In this document: one piece after another, positions 26,184-39,304 of the stretch
How the letters are laid out: each line of letters opens with the position of its first letter
Numbering within the stretch: position 1 is the first letter of the stretch
Origin: Nymphaea colorata
Lineage: Eukaryota > Streptophyta > Magnoliopsida > Nymphaeales > Nymphaeaceae
Length of the DNA: 64,000 nt
Assembly (NCBI RefSeq): GCF_008831285.2
Contig: NC_045144.1
Location: 4,208,268-4,272,267, forward strand
Direction: 5' to 3'
The notes under the pieces: generated by a model
Told to the model about the DNA's origin: nothing
The model's input: only the letters and a program-made list of their open reading frames with translations
Database searches by the model: none
Made by a program: the position numbers and the translations under genes

Positions 26184-26325
26184 CCCAAAAGGGATCCGAG
26201 ATCCATATCCATTTACTTTCTGGTACGCCCAAAAGGGATCCGAGATCCATATCCATTTACTTTCTGGTACGCCCAAAAGGGATCCGAGATCCATATCCAT
26301 TTACTTTCTGGTACGCCCAAAAGGG
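26184..26325. repeat. 44-bp unit repeated 3.2 times upstream of the PHT4 start codon
   Basis: Three identical 44-bp units (starting at 26184, 26228 and 26272) and a 10-bp partial unit at 26316. Each begins cccaaaagggatccgagatc and carries a central catatcc. The array ends 65 bp before the ATG at 26391, so it lies in the probable 5' leader or core promoter. Since 44 is not a multiple of three, a frame reading through meets each copy in a different frame. Confidence 0.95.
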
Positions 26326-26390
26326 CAGCTCGGTGGTTGGTTCCATAAAGAGCAGCAGACTCAGGTGCTTCTCCATCGCCGTCTGCCAGA

Positions 26391-29300
26391 ATGAGTTTCC
26401 GAGTCGTCCTCGCCGATACGATCTCCCGTCCTGCCGCTTCTCGAACCCCTCCCACCCCTAGACCCCAGAGGCGTCGACCGTCGTCGTCCCTGCCTCTACC
26501 CTCGAGTACCAGGAGAAAGCGGGAGCTCGGAGTGCTTCGCTCTTGCTGTCATTCCTACCGCAGTATCCCTCCTATCGGAAAGAGTCCGGGCCGAGTCGCT
26601 CCCCTCTTCGTCTCGAAGGGAGATGGATCGGTTTCCGACTCGTCGTCGTTCCCGTCCTCTGACGACGGGGATGCTGTGGAGTTCATCACCTCCGAGCGGG
26701 TGAAGATTGTGGCGATGCTCGCCTCCGCACTCGCGCTCTGCAACGCCGACCGGGTCGTTATGTCCGTTGCTGTCCTTCCCATGTCATCGGCGTACGGTTG
26801 GTCCCGCTCCTTCTCCGGCATCGTTCAGGTCTCTCTCTGTCTCTCTCGCTCGGTGTGTGTGTTGATTTTTGAACAACTGGTTTGTTAGTTTTCCCGGTTG
26901 CTTTTTTGTGCTTGATACCTGTTGTGACTGTGGAATTTGCGCTTCTTTATGAGTTCAATTCACTCCTTGTTCGGCGTTTGGTTGAGCCTTTGGTTTGTTG
27001 ATGGATTCGAGACATTGAGTTTTGCATTTCTTTTGTGACTGGAAATAAGGGTGCCTGTCAACGGATGTGTGGTGTTTGACAATGTTGAATATTAGTATTC
27101 TTTTCTTGTTCCCCTGATCATTCTTTTCCACACGGTGGCAAATAGCTTAAAGAATTTAACCTCATCTGACGAATTTGGAATTCATCTACCATCGGGCGTT
27201 TTACCTACTAAGAGGTGCTTATTATGCTTGTCCATTTTTTCTTGTTATTTCAGTTCGTGCTAATAAAAGAGGGACGATCCTGTATTGCCAAAAGAAATAT
27301 GGCTGGCAGAGGAGCACTGAGAATTAGCACTTTCCCTATTGAAAAATGCGGAATGAATAGGTAGCCTTATAGCCACAGCAGATATTTTTTATTGCAGGAA
27401 AGTTCGTGAATTCTTATTTAAAAGTGCAGAAAGAAGGTAGTGTTTTGGACATACATTAACAGGGTTCTTAGCTATTTTCAGCCATTGGATAACTTTCTCT
27501 CCATACATTTCCTAGCCTTGTGTTGAAGGTAGACCAGATGAACTCCCTGGTACTGTTAAATCTTCTTACCAAGACTAAAAAATTCCTCTCTCCTTGGAGT
27601 ACTTGATCTTTAATGCACTTCGTAACTTTTTCAACTGCATCACTGTCAGAGAAAGATAATTTGTGGCTACCTGCCTGACATGAAAGATATGTTCAAGATG
27701 AAGTTTTGATAAGAGAGACGAGCAACCGTATGTCTTAGAAAGAAAGGGCATCAACCAATTAGTCTTTTTGATTCTGCATGAGGATATTTTTTAGTCCATT
27801 TTCACATGCAAGTTGTTGAAGGCGCTACCTTACTTTATAAACCATTTGCTTGATCTTGATGGGCCTTAAAAACTGACTCATCTCTTGTCTGAATTTATAA
27901 TGAATCTGTAGCCAATGGACAAAAAGGCAGGTGATAGCTGCATGGGATGAAGGAGAATAATTCATTAAAGCACATCTAGTTTTGATCTATTACTTGCAGT
28001 CCATTTTATTGGTGTTTTTCCAATTGTTGTTTCCTTTGGATTTCTTCTAACTTTCTTTTAGATTTTTATCGCCGCTGAGCATTGCAGTCATCTTTCCTCT
28101 GGGGCTATATGGTAACGCCTATAGTTGGGGGTGCATTAGTCGATCAGTATGGCAGTAAAATAGTTCTTGGATGTGGTGTCGCTCTATGGTCAGTATCTAC
28201 TTTTCTTACCCCATGGGCAGCAGAAAGTTCGTTGTTGGCATTACTTGCAATGCGGGTTTTGCTTGGTATGGCAGAAGGCGTGGCTCTTCCTAGCATGAAT
28301 AAGATGATCTTAAGGTACCAGAGCTTTTAACTTTTCTTGTCTTAGGGTTCAGTAGAAATAACTATATTCATGTTCTAGCTTTTGGTCTTGATTAGGTACA
28401 ATTGTCATAAAAGTACCTTTTCAACAAGTAGTGCAGTCCCTTCTTCAAGAATTGCTAGGACAGTTATTGAATTTACTTGGACTCTTTTATAGATGGTTTC
28501 CCAAAACAGAAAGGTCGAGGGCTGTAGCACTTGCAATGGGTGGATTTCATCTTGGCAGTGCAATTGGACTTATCATTTCTCCTATTATCATGTCTCAGAC
28601 TGGAGTTTTTGGACCATTTGTAATGTTTGGACTATTTGGTTTCCTTTGGGTTTTGGTGTGGCTCTCTGCATCATCAGATTCTCCTGATCAGCATCCTCAG
28701 ATATCAAAGTATGAGTTAGAACACATCAAAGATAGAACCCCACCACTTCCCGTGAAGGATACGTCACCCATGAGACGTAGGGGAATTCCCCCATTCCGCC
28801 TCTTGCTCTCTAAGTTACCAACATGGGCAATTATCATTTCAAATGCTATGCATAACTGGGTAAATTCTATAGCTTTTACCTGGACACTTTTTAAAACTGT
28901 GAATCACTTTCCTATCTTGTCAGATATTCCTTATTCATAGTTGTTTAGTTCGCCATGCGTAATAATGTACTTACTATGTGTTTTGGCAGGGGTATTTTGT
29001 TATTCTTTCATGGATGCCCATTTATTTTAACACGGTAAAGAGTTCTTTCATTTATTGTTGATGCCTATTTTATTTTCTCCTCTCAGTAATACATTATTTA
29101 TTGGTCACTTGAAACAGATTTATCAAGTGGACCTTCGACGTGCAGCATGGTTCAGTGCATTACCATGGGCTATGATGGCAACTTTAGGATATGTTGCTGG
29201 TGCTATCTCGGACATGCTGATCCGCTGCGGCACAAGTGTTACAGTTACTCGTAAAATCATGCAGGTAGATTATAAAGAAGTCATCATTAAAATTGTATCG

Positions 29301-32013
29301 TGCCTTCAAATAAAAGATGTCATGCATGAGTATGATTCCCTTAAATTCAGTATTGCTTAAAATGGTATTTCTCTGTAAGAATAAGATATTCTCTTTGCAT
29401 GTAATCTTTGAATTGGTGGTGCTTATTTATCCTTTTATGGACTATGGTTGCCCTTGGAGACCTGGACAGATTTTCTGATGTTTACTTCTGCAAAAGTGAC
29501 ATTTATTCTTGAACATTGTCTGCTAAAACTATTCATGCCTTGATGGGAAAATGAGAGCATTGAACACCATTTGATTCATTTTCTGCAAAAACATAAAAAG
29601 GCACACGCTTGGTGGTGAAGACATGCCTTATAGCAAAGCTGCTCCACAAAAGCTTGTGAGCCATAAGCTTTACCTGTTGTAGACTTTACGATGCTTCCTG
29701 GCTTCTTTAATGATGTCTAACCTAGAATTGTGCTTTTACATTTTGAAGCTAGTTTTTCACAAATAAGGCATGGTTGGAAGTATTGCATGTATTTGAGGGT
29801 GTGATAGTGAATTTATTTTTCTTTTCTTAACAGTAAATAAGTGTAGAATGATTTACTTATTCTGTTCCTATCAGTAAGCAAACCAGTCAGTATCATAGTG
29901 TTATTTATTCACTTTATTTCCAGTGGTTTCGTTAATATGTCAATACAGGGAGCCCCACATGCGTATCCATTTTGATTCTGTATGTATATGTTTCTTAATC
30001 AGTTATTCAAACTTATCTATGTTCCTCTTGATTAATCGAGGGAGGAACTGGGTAAGCGGAAGGTAGAATCCCTTATTGCCATTAAGAGGGTTGACCGACT
30101 TCCTTGATCTCTTGACTACACATGCAAAAGGCAAAGAAGCTTAATAAATAATAAGCATTATCACAAATATCGTTTTCGGGTATTAGACAGCAATAGGACA
30201 AAGTTGTTTTTGTGGGAAAAATCTCCACAAGTTTTTTTTTTTTTTTAAAAAAAAAAGAAAAAAAAGAAGGAAAGGTCTTAAAAGTAACGTGTGAAAAATG
30301 TGAAAACAAAATCTGGCAAGTAAAAAAAAAATATAAAAAACGCGGAAATGTAAAAAAAAAAAAGACAAAATGGGGAAAAGACGCAAAAGAAACATGTTTT
30401 TTTATTTGGTGCTTTTTTTTAAAAAAAAAAGTTGTTTCTTTCCCATTTTTTTCCGCTGAACTGTTTTTAACATTTTTTTTTCACGTTTTTTTCTGAATGA
30501 AACGCTTTTTCTGTGACATTGCTCTCATAAGTCCTGCTGTTGATTCTATACCATCCACCATGATTTAAATGCCCATCAACAGATCAGTTTTAGGGCTATG
30601 ATGATCATATCATCAACAAACAAGACGTGGACAGGAATTTTGGCTTATCAATGCTCAACTAGTCAACTTTTACTCATGACCTTTCCACACCCAAGCTCCG
30701 GCAACATACTGTAATTCAGAACACTATACTGTAATGCAATACTATTCCATACTATACTATAATACACTATACACTTATGCTTTATCATACTATATTAGAA
30801 TGCGATACAGTGCCATACAATTCAAAATATTATACTGTAATATGATATTATACCATGTTAGATTTTAATACGATAACTATCCTCAACAGTTCTTGTTGCT
30901 CGCCCATGAAAAACCTAGGTGAAGAGGCAACAATCAAGCAAGGCTGGTGCCAAGGATAATGGCAACCTTGCTTTCTCCATTTCACTACCCCTCAAATTAT
31001 GCCCACGATAAAAATTTGTGCTGCTCCTGGTTTCCTCGATGCCCAAATAGCTAGGGTCCCTCATTTATTTTGTAAGTATGAGATAAAAGGAATCAGTGTA
31101 TTAATCTCTGTTACCACGGGTTCTGAAATGGTAAATTGAAGTGTTTTCTTTGTGAAAACTATTTGTAGAAATTTAGGCCACAAATGGTACTTTATGGCCA
31201 CTTTTGGAACGTTCTACATGAACTTTATTTTAAAAGTTTTCTTTCTCTCGGACCATTCTCAGAGGTAAATATTCATAAGTTATTTATTGTCTTGCAGGAT
31301 GAAATCTTTTATGTTTTTTTTTTTCTTTTCTACTGTTGAGAAAATAATGAATTATTAGTCTGAAATGGTTCTTTGTAGTCGATTGGTTTCATTGGCCCAG
31401 GGTTATGTCTTCTTGGACTGAATGCAACAAGAAGTCCTTTTCTTGCATCTGCTTGGCTCACGGCAGCTGTGGGCCTAAACTCCTTCAGTCATGCTGGTTT
31501 TCTAGTCAACCTACAGGTTGGTGACTCTAGCTGTCATACAAAAACTGCTATATGGACTTTTTTCTCATAAAAGTTTCTTTCCTTTTTGCTACCAGGAGAT
31601 CGCTCCCCAGTATGCTGGTGTGCTTCACGGTATGGTCCTTACTATCTTTGTGGTTTCGACCTTAGTTCAGTATATTTCATTCTGACACCTGAAATCTGGA
31701 GAAATTTTTTTTGGAGTATATCATATAATATGGATGAATTTAACTAAATTTAAGTATCTTTTCTTCCTTCATCGATTCACCCTTTTTTGTTTTTGCTCTA
31801 ACCTTGATGATTTGAATTTCATTAGGAATGTCCAACACTGCCGGAACATTGGCAGCTATTATAGGAACCATTGGAGCAGGATATTTTGTGGAGTTGATGG
31901 GTTCTTTCCGTGGTTTTCTATCCTTCACAGCGGTCCTTTATTTTGTCAGTGCCCTTTTTTGGAACATCTTTTCTACTGGAGAGCAAGTAATCTTCAATGA
32001 AAGCGATCAGTAG
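26391..32013 (+). CDS. Plastid anion/phosphate transporter, PHT4 family (major facilitator superfamily)
   Basis: The gene has eight exons: 26391-26828, 28088-28314, 28493-28859, 28990-29034, 29118-29264, 31379-31516, 31596-31629 and 31826-32013. All introns are GT-AG and the joined frame is 527 residues, typical of plastid PHT4 proteins. Residues 1 to about 90 are rich in Ser, Arg and Pro with few acidic residues at first, as in a chloroplast transit peptide. The membrane part follows from about SERVKIVAMLASALALC, with the signature NADRVVMSVAVLPM, the MFS motif GGALVDQYGSK in the loop after TM2, and later EGVALPSMNKM, WFPKTERSRAVA, LSWMPIYFNT, TRKIMQSIGFIGPG, LQEIAPQYAGVLHGMSNTAG. PHT4 proteins move inorganic phosphate, and some ascorbate or other anions, across the plastid envelope or thylakoid; the substrate here cannot be told. 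It resembles the probable anion transporter branch more than the ascorbate-carrying PHT4;4 branch, but the subtype is not certain. Intron 5 is long (2.1 kb). Confidence 0.95.
30715..30870. repeat. Degenerate minisatellite of ACTATACT/AATAC words in PHT4 intron 5
   Basis: Variants of actatactgtaat, atactataat and catactatatt recur about ten times in 155 bp. Upstream of it, 30228-30480 holds long runs of A and T. Both lie inside the intron 29265-31378 and account for part of its unusual length. Confidence 0.6.
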
Positions 32014-34779
32014 CCTTCTCCCGCAAAACTACAGAGCACAGTGAAAGTCATACATGGAAACTCATGCCCATCTTCTGCACAAAGGTGTACAGATTTGTTA
32101 TTCTAATTTTGTCAATTCCTCATGCTCACATGAAAATTTTCTTGTTAACCCCACTGGTGAACGGTGTCCAATTTGGGGATACAGTTGCATGGTCTGGAGA
32201 TTCCATTTCCTTCTGATATTCAAGTCCAGTATTGGAGGATGCTATTTGGGGATATGCCGATGTGTTTGTCCTGCAAATCAACTGAATCTCTATGCATAAC
32301 TGAATGATAGATTTGAAAAGATGTTATCGCTCTGGTTGTTTCTTTAGACACTTGTCTGATCCTGCTTATTCTTCTGACTGCTGCTAGCTGACACAGGTAT
32401 ACAGTTAATCAAATGATCAGGAAATTGTTTTGCAATTTGATTTTGAAATCCAATTTTGAAGGGATTTCATAAGAATATGTTGATTTGTTTGGCCTGTAAT
32501 ACCACTAAAATCTATGCAAAACTGGACAGACTTGAAGGGTTGTCATATCTTTAGCTGCTTCTTTAAACAGTTTACATTGTTTGGTTTGTTCAGGCCCTAA
32601 GACGGTTTTCTTCTTCCTGCTGTTCATGGGAATGCGATTGATGTGCATAAACGCATTGGCTTTTCATCAGATTCATTGCTATCTGAAGTTGGCTGATTTG
32701 GGCTAAACTTCCTTGTAGCTGGCAGTCTAAAAGGTGATCTCAGTTGATCAATGGTGTATGCCATAGTTTTGACCTCGGCCAGACCATTTGGATGTATTTC
32801 TGTCCATGTCAAAATCAATTCTTGAGCAGTTTTGCCAAATTTGGTGTACTTGTGCTAGCTTGGTGAATGACTGTATTCTGATTTGAAGGTAAACAATAGT
32901 GAAACCCGACAGAATCTGGTGTGTGGTTTAATCAGGTATCAGCTTAGGTTCATATATTGAAGGTGTGTGGTTTAGTCTCTTTTGGAGTTTGATTCAGGCT
33001 TTTGACATGAAAAAGTAAAATAGGAGTCCAGCATTACACCCCAATGCATCTTTACAATTCCAAAGGAGCTGAGCCATCTTTTTCTGGCTGTCGAGTAAAC
33101 CATTTTTTCTTACCGAGTCTTTCAACTGTGTCCTATGAAAAGGATGGGGAGATTTGTGCATGAAAAGGGCTGCCATTATGGCTCAACCTCAGGTGGAGAA
33201 AACTCACGTGTAGAACATCGAAAAAGATACAGAAGACTTGGGCATTTTATTACTTCACTTCGAGTTTCACATTTTTCGCACTTTCAAGTGCCATTAATGA
33301 TATTCCTCATTAATCATCCAAAGATTTTTTCTTCTTTTTGACCAAACAAATTACATCGGTCTTTACGTGCTTCAAACATGCAAATTCTTGGGCGTTTGCT
33401 CTGCTCATAATCACATCCACTGCAATTAGTGAAAAGCACGCGTCTGCTTTAATAGGTATCTTACTTGAATTCCCTTCAAATGATAGGAACCTGATGACTC
33501 ATTTTCCAAGCATGACTTTTCCAGTAGTCTCGAAGCAAATACAGTTTTTTAGCTTAAAGAACTGTTCTAACAAATAAGAAGCATACATTTGTAGGTCTAG
33601 ATCAAATCCAGGTATGTCTTCGATAAAGATGGAAGACATTCATGAAATAAGTTGTTCAGAAGCTATACTGTGCTTAGAAAGATTACAAAATGCTTCTTGT
33701 GGATGCATTGCGCATGCACTAAGGATGTTTCTCCACATAATGAGCAATTCTTAGTCCATGTTTTGATAGCCTCGGATTTCAGATCCGAGGCTGCTTTAAA
33801 AGGTGAGACATGTATCAATAGCATGGAACCCAAATCCAAGACATATGTAAAATAAAACCCCTGGATCTGAGGTTTCAACTTAGTCATCGATGAGATAGGA
33901 AACTGTTCCCAGCATTTATCCTTTATATGCTTCCTTTAAATTGGCAAGAGGAAGCCTCTTAGCTGAAAATATTGAAACGCATGAAATGGCGCGCATATTG
34001 ACAAGTAACCTCGAGCTGCTTGTCAGTGTATACGATAAAACATTGACGCCAACTGTTTTCAAGTCCCCATACTTCAAAAAATTAACAAATTTCAAACTTC
34101 GTTACCTTCGTATAGGAAATATGCTATAAAATCAGTCAATGAAGCCAATCTGACAGTAGATAAGACATCAGCCTTCTGTTTTTTTTTTTTTTCTTTCTTT
34201 TTTTTTTCCCATTCCATTGATAAGCAGAGCATCAAATGTCTAACGCTGAGAACTCCTCGCCAACCTTCTACCATTAATCAATCCATCCCTCTGTTCTTCC
34301 TTTGCTTCCTGCGCCAAACTTTTTTCAGTATTTCTTATCGATAAAATTGACTGGTGAAAAGATGAATGTCTCGTGGGTCTCACAATTTCAACCCCCTTGT
34401 TGATCTCATGTTACTTAGACGCCTAATTGACGGTAAATGACCAATGGTGCGAAGGAACCGTGAATCTTGCTGATGTCATTAAGACATCATGATCAACTTC
34501 TCCTGCATTGGATCATATCAACACTCTTGAGCCTTGAAGTTTGGATGGCATTCAAGGACCTTTTGCTGCCCAATCAAGACCCCGAATCATGAAGCAAATT
34601 TTTTTTATGAGTTTGTACAAATTGATAATTCTCATAAACTGAACATTGCTGGAAAATCTGTCCCTGAAGATTATTTAAATTCTCTACATTCTTCGAGGTT
34701 GCCATCTGAATCTACGAGTAATTTTATCGACTCACTAGAAACATAAGATTTCTATATCCGATGACAAGAAATGCCCGTG
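32014..34779. other. PHT4 3' flank and intergenic DNA
   Basis: The 3' UTR of the PHT4 gene lies at the start. Two degenerate copies of a roughly 100-bp block, about 220 bp apart (near 32250-32350 and 32475-32575), share words such as ctatgcaaaactg, gatttg and tttgtcctg/tttggcctg. A T-rich run lies at 34180-34208. No gene is recognisable. Confidence 0.6.
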
Positions 34780-35268
34780 TTCATGACAAGTGCACTAGGT
34801 ATCAACTCAATAGTGGAACGGTTGATGACGGACTTTACAAATTGAATCTTGATGCTGTAAATAAAAGTTCGAGAATTGTTTTTTGCTGATGAAAAGGCTA
34901 CATTTGATACTTGGCATTTTAGGCTTGGGCATGCTAGTTTGAATATTACTAATAAGATTCTTAAACAGTACTTTGGTCTGATGCATAATAGTCTTGAGAT
35001 ATTTGCGTCCCTGGTAGTTAATATATGACAACTTATAAATTTCCTTGCAAACAAATAGACTACTCTATACTTCAACCATTGAAGATTACCTTCGCTGATG
35101 TTCGGGCACCGGTTCCTCTAACTGGGAGGCATGTGTTCACCGGGTATAGTCTAAATCACTATGGGTACTTTGCATGCATGAATCTAGAGACATACAAGAT
35201 GGTCATCTCAAGAAATGTGATGCTTAATGAACGATATTTTCCTTGAGAAGAACAAATATGTGTGTGTG

Positions 35269-35304
<36 letters not shown>

Positions 35305-36190
35305 CGTGACACCAACTCAACCTGGTTCAACCATAGTTGAAACTCAAAACCCACCACCCTCACAATGAACTCATACCATACTGATCACTAGGCATTTCTT
35401 ATGGAACTAGAAAACTAAAAGTCTACACATCCACGTCTAAATGTGTGCTGACCACCATATTCGTCCTAAACTTGTCTCTTGAACTTGAGCCTACTACTTA
35501 CCATGCAGCCAGCAAAAACCCAATTGGTGTTAGGCAATGGAAGAAGTATTCCAAGCCTTCTAGAACTCTTGTACCACCTCAAAATATTCAAAATCTTGTT
35601 GGATATAAGTGGATCCAGAAAATTGAGAAGAGATCTGATTGAAATATGAAGAGATACAATGCCAGACTTGTGGTCAGGGGGTCTCACTATGAAAACCTTT
35701 AGTCATATGGTAACCGACTTCTATCCAGACTATCTTGACTATGGATCATCAGACAACTTAATCTAAACAATGCCTTTTTGAATGGAACCCTCTTTCAAAC
35801 CATGTAGATGACTCAACCACTAGGTTTCATTAACAAACAAAGGCCTTTATATATGTGCAAGCTAAATAAGCACTATATGGTCTAAAACAAGTTCGACGGA
35901 CCTAATTGTAGAGCTAAAACTTGCTCTGGCTGGTCTGGGGTTTACAATCTCCCCACAACCTAATCTATCATTGTTTGTTTTAGAGGCAATAACATAAACC
36001 TTTCTTCGTTTTGGTATATATTGATGACAATCTAATAACTTGCAATTTGAGCTGTTCTATTGAACAGCTTATTGAATCTATCAAGAAAAAGTTTGCCACC
36101 AAAAAAAAAAAACTTGGGTAGATTGCATTACTTCATTGGCATTGAAGCCTCCTATTCAAATCAAGGTTTATTCTTATCCCAAAGAAAGTG
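34780..36190 (+). mobile_element. Degenerate Ty1/copia retrotransposon fragment
   Basis: Pieces of a copia polyprotein can be read in order on the plus strand, in shifting frames with many stops. A GAG-pre-integrase block, WHFRLGHASLNITNKIL, is at about 34905-34960. An integrase C-terminal block, VFTGYSLNHYGYFACMNLE, is at about 35133-35190. The start of the reverse transcriptase (NLVGYKWIQKIEKRSD, then NMKRYNARLVVRG) is at about 35590-35685. An RT segment LNLNNAFLNGTLFQTM is at about 35758-35805 and a LHYFIGIEASY block at about 36128-36160. The catalytic part of integrase is missing between the first two blocks. I see no LTRs. It is a dead, old copy whose orientation is opposite to the element at 53-58 kb. 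Confidence 0.8.
35259..35304. repeat. (GT)n(AT)n microsatellite inside the copia remnant
   Basis: A GT tract runs directly into an AT tract between the integrase-like and reverse-transcriptase-like segments of the remnant. It must have arisen or expanded after the element lost coding constraint. Confidence 0.9.
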
Positions 36191-36829
36191 AATTCTTTGT
36201 GGGGTTTATATGGGTTGAGAGTTGTTGTATTGAAGGCCTTCAGCTGTGGATGTAGGCTTAACAGCCGAACCATGTAAATTTGTTGAGTTTGTCTCATGTG
36301 TGCATGTTTTCTTTTATCGGTCTTTAATTTTCACACTTGTAAATTAACAAGATTGTATGAAGTTAAGTTTTTTTTATTGATCCCAGGATTTTAAAATTAG
36401 CAAAATTTGGGTAATTAATTAGGTGGAACACTCATTTCATTTTCAGCACACAAGCTCGATTAATTAGTCAGACATTACAAACTTGCATTGAAAGAAGCAT
36501 CTTCTTTGTCGTCACACCTTTTTTAATTGGCTAAAAGCCATGTAGAAGCATTAGCCATATTAGCTCAATAATTTTCCCTCTCAATGATGAAGCATATTCC
36601 TTGTCCTGTAATCTTGATTCCTGTTGTTCTTTGTTGACATATCCAGCATTTCAGAATATGCTTCAATTTGGCACTGGCTTGGACACCCAATGGCTTCACT
36701 CCACAATTTATGCACCCAACTCCCTAGAGGAAATAGCCTTTTAATTGGTGGCTCTAGCTTTATTTTGTACTGTCACAACTATGTCTTTAACACAAATTTA
36801 TTGTCTTTCCAAACTCTGCGAACCAAACC

Positions 36830-37210
36830 GAGCTTATTACTTTTATTAAACGAGTCGAGTTCGAGTCAAGAGACAAACTTGTTTCTTGTAAGAAGTCAAT
36901 CGAGCTCAAGCTAGGTGAGATAAAGCTCGTTTAGGTATGACTAAGCTCATCTAGAACATGCACGTAATTAATCTTTCATAATGTCAAGTTGTTAACTACG
37001 AATGTGCTTCTTGGTGTACTTAAGAGTTTTTAACTCTTAAAAGTAGGTTTCCACTGCAGACCCTCATGTTGGTCTCTTTGACTTTACAATAAAAATGTCC
37101 TTTTAATGCTTAGCTCGGCTAGGTAACCACAAGCCACATGTTCACTGCTTGAGCTTAGCCGAGCTTGAGTAAATGAAATCGATGCTCGATCTAGTTCGAA
37201 CCAAGCCAAA
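36830..37210. repeat. Degenerate GAGCTCG/GAGTCGAG-rich repeat
   Basis: Words such as acgagtcgagttcgag, cgagctcaagct, agctcgtttagg, gctcggctagg and gcttgagcttagccgagc recur over about 380 bp. This vocabulary is the same as in the better preserved hAT-like element at 61258-61488. No inverted ends or target duplication were found here. Confidence 0.5.
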
Positions 37211-38317
37211 GAGGAATTCAGGAAAGACTAGACTAAATATGGGCTTACCTAGCTAGATATATATATATATATATAAGATCTTGGCCTGAGTCCAACTGGG
37301 AGAAATAAGTACGAAAGTAGATAAGAAGCGACACAGAGCTATGTTCAAAATTAATAAGAAGGTGGGATATGAATATATAAATGTTTTCACGGGATGCCCG
37401 ACCGAATAAATGACAAAGGCAAGTCACCTTCACATTGAGGCAAATCTATTGTGATGCTAATTGTAACATGGAGCATTTAAGAACTCATCCAAACAAAGGT
37501 GGGGGCTCGCTGCAGCCCACCACCTCCGCACATAATCTTCCAAAATCTCTAACCAAAAATTAGAATTGAATGCACCCTTGACCATGGCCAATCTATGGAA
37601 TGTTCACACATTCATATTCAAATACAAATGAAAAAAAAAAAAAATCATACGTGCATACCCAGATTCGACATCCGACCCCCATTATGATATGTTAAAAAAT
37701 CGATTTTCAGCATATATGGATACTAGATATGTATGAATTTGAGTTTCGTCTGAATCTCCTCAGATATTTATGTAAAACTGGAACCAAATAAGTTTAGATG
37801 TAATTGCTTGAATTCAAAGTTGATCTCACTTTTCAACTAGATATTAATTTTTCTTCTGTCCATATCCACATTTTTTGAAGGGGTTCAGTCCAATGTCCAA
37901 TTCATTGACAGAAAATCTCATGATTTGCATGCGCTGAAGGTAGTGTTTTTGAAAACTGCTTGCTACTTGCAACACCCTTGAGGGCCTCCACTCTCTTGCT
38001 GCTTAGTTGTGAAGAAAGGGAAGGCTATCCTTTTAATTATTAAATCCCAGCAGATGGTGATGGTGTCTTATCCAAGAGGGGATGGAACCACCAAGTTTTA
38101 GCTGTCCCTTGGTCCCATTCCACAACAACCACCATGTGCTTTTGGAACCAGACAGCTCACTCCAAGCCCTAGCCCTCTCCTCCTCCCTCTGTTGCTCTCT
38201 TCTTCTTCTTCTTCGTCTTGGACACTTCTATGCTGGCCTCTGGTTTAGGTAGGCAGCCTGGCAGCCCACACATTGATAGACATGAAGAAATCTATCAACT
38301 CCCCAAACAGTATTCTT

Positions 38318-38424
38318 AAAGGGCGTTTGGTAACAAGAACATTATGTTCTTTCAAACACAGTGTTTCATGAATATGTTTTCCTTTTCAAAACACACTGTA
38401 ATTTCTATTACCAAATGCCCCTTT
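38318..38424. mobile_element. MITE-like element, 107 bp, with terminal inverted repeats
   Basis: The left end reads aaagggcgtttggtaa and the right end, on the other strand, aaaggggcatttggtaa. This is an inverted repeat of about 16 bp with two differences. The GGGCGTTTGGTA start is common in plant hAT- and Harbinger-type MITEs. The interior is AT-rich and non-coding. I found no convincing target duplication. Confidence 0.6.
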
Positions 38425-39304
38425 CGAAACAATAGTACAGTACCCTAGCAATTACATATGTTTCTTTAGGCATATGCTGTTAAAATAAGGTCGGCTTGCC
38501 TAGGACTTCGGGTTCGTTTCTTCGTGCTAAGTAATTGTACAAATTGCACATCGATGGGTGAAAAAAAGTAAAGAAGCTAGAGGACTAAGGCCATTCCAAG
38601 ATCAGGCATTGGGGTCGGCCGGCCGGGCCCTGCGATGGGTAGTTAGGAGCCCGGCGGGCAGCCTGTAATTGGTGCCAAGAATGCAATAATCTTTTCAGTA
38701 AAGAATACACGAGCTAGGAATTTTTTATTATATGGTTTTTTTAAATTTTTTATAAATGTTAAATAAATTTATTAAAAATTACATGTAGATTTTTTTTTTT
38801 TAAAAAAAAGATCTGATCTGAGCTGTCAGCGCCTGACTCCGCCCTTGGGTATGTGTCCTTGCTCACAGAAAGATGTTCCCTGGAGTTTCGTTGTCAGAAT
38901 CGGAAGAAAGAAAAAGATGGCCATGAAATGTAAGTTTTTCATATATTCATTTAAGTACGTACATAAATTATTTTATGAGTTGCATCCGGTCCATGAAGAT
39001 TACCCCTTATTAGATGAGATGAGATTTATCCGGCGCATTCTCCACGTAATCTCAGGCCTGGCCCAGCACGGCTTTGTTTCGGCCTTCATTTAGACAGGCC
39101 GGCCCAGCCCAGCCCTGATTCATTATATTTTTCCTTATCTGAAGTTGGGAGTCATAAAAAAAAAAAAAAAAGATTTGAGTACAGTACCAAGAAATCAATT
39201 GCATGTAAACTGTTAGATTTTATACTGGTCGCCATCAGATTCTGTTTTAGAAAGTAGGCTTTGAATTTAAGCATGAACCCAAATCCAAGATCCAGTTCTA
39301 AAAT

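Noticed and set aside
26128-26461. Plus-strand frames of 88 and 107 codons before the PHT4 start
   Set aside because: They are open because of the 44-bp repeat array, which gives a repeated peptide in shifting frames; no motif or intron logic supports them as a gene.
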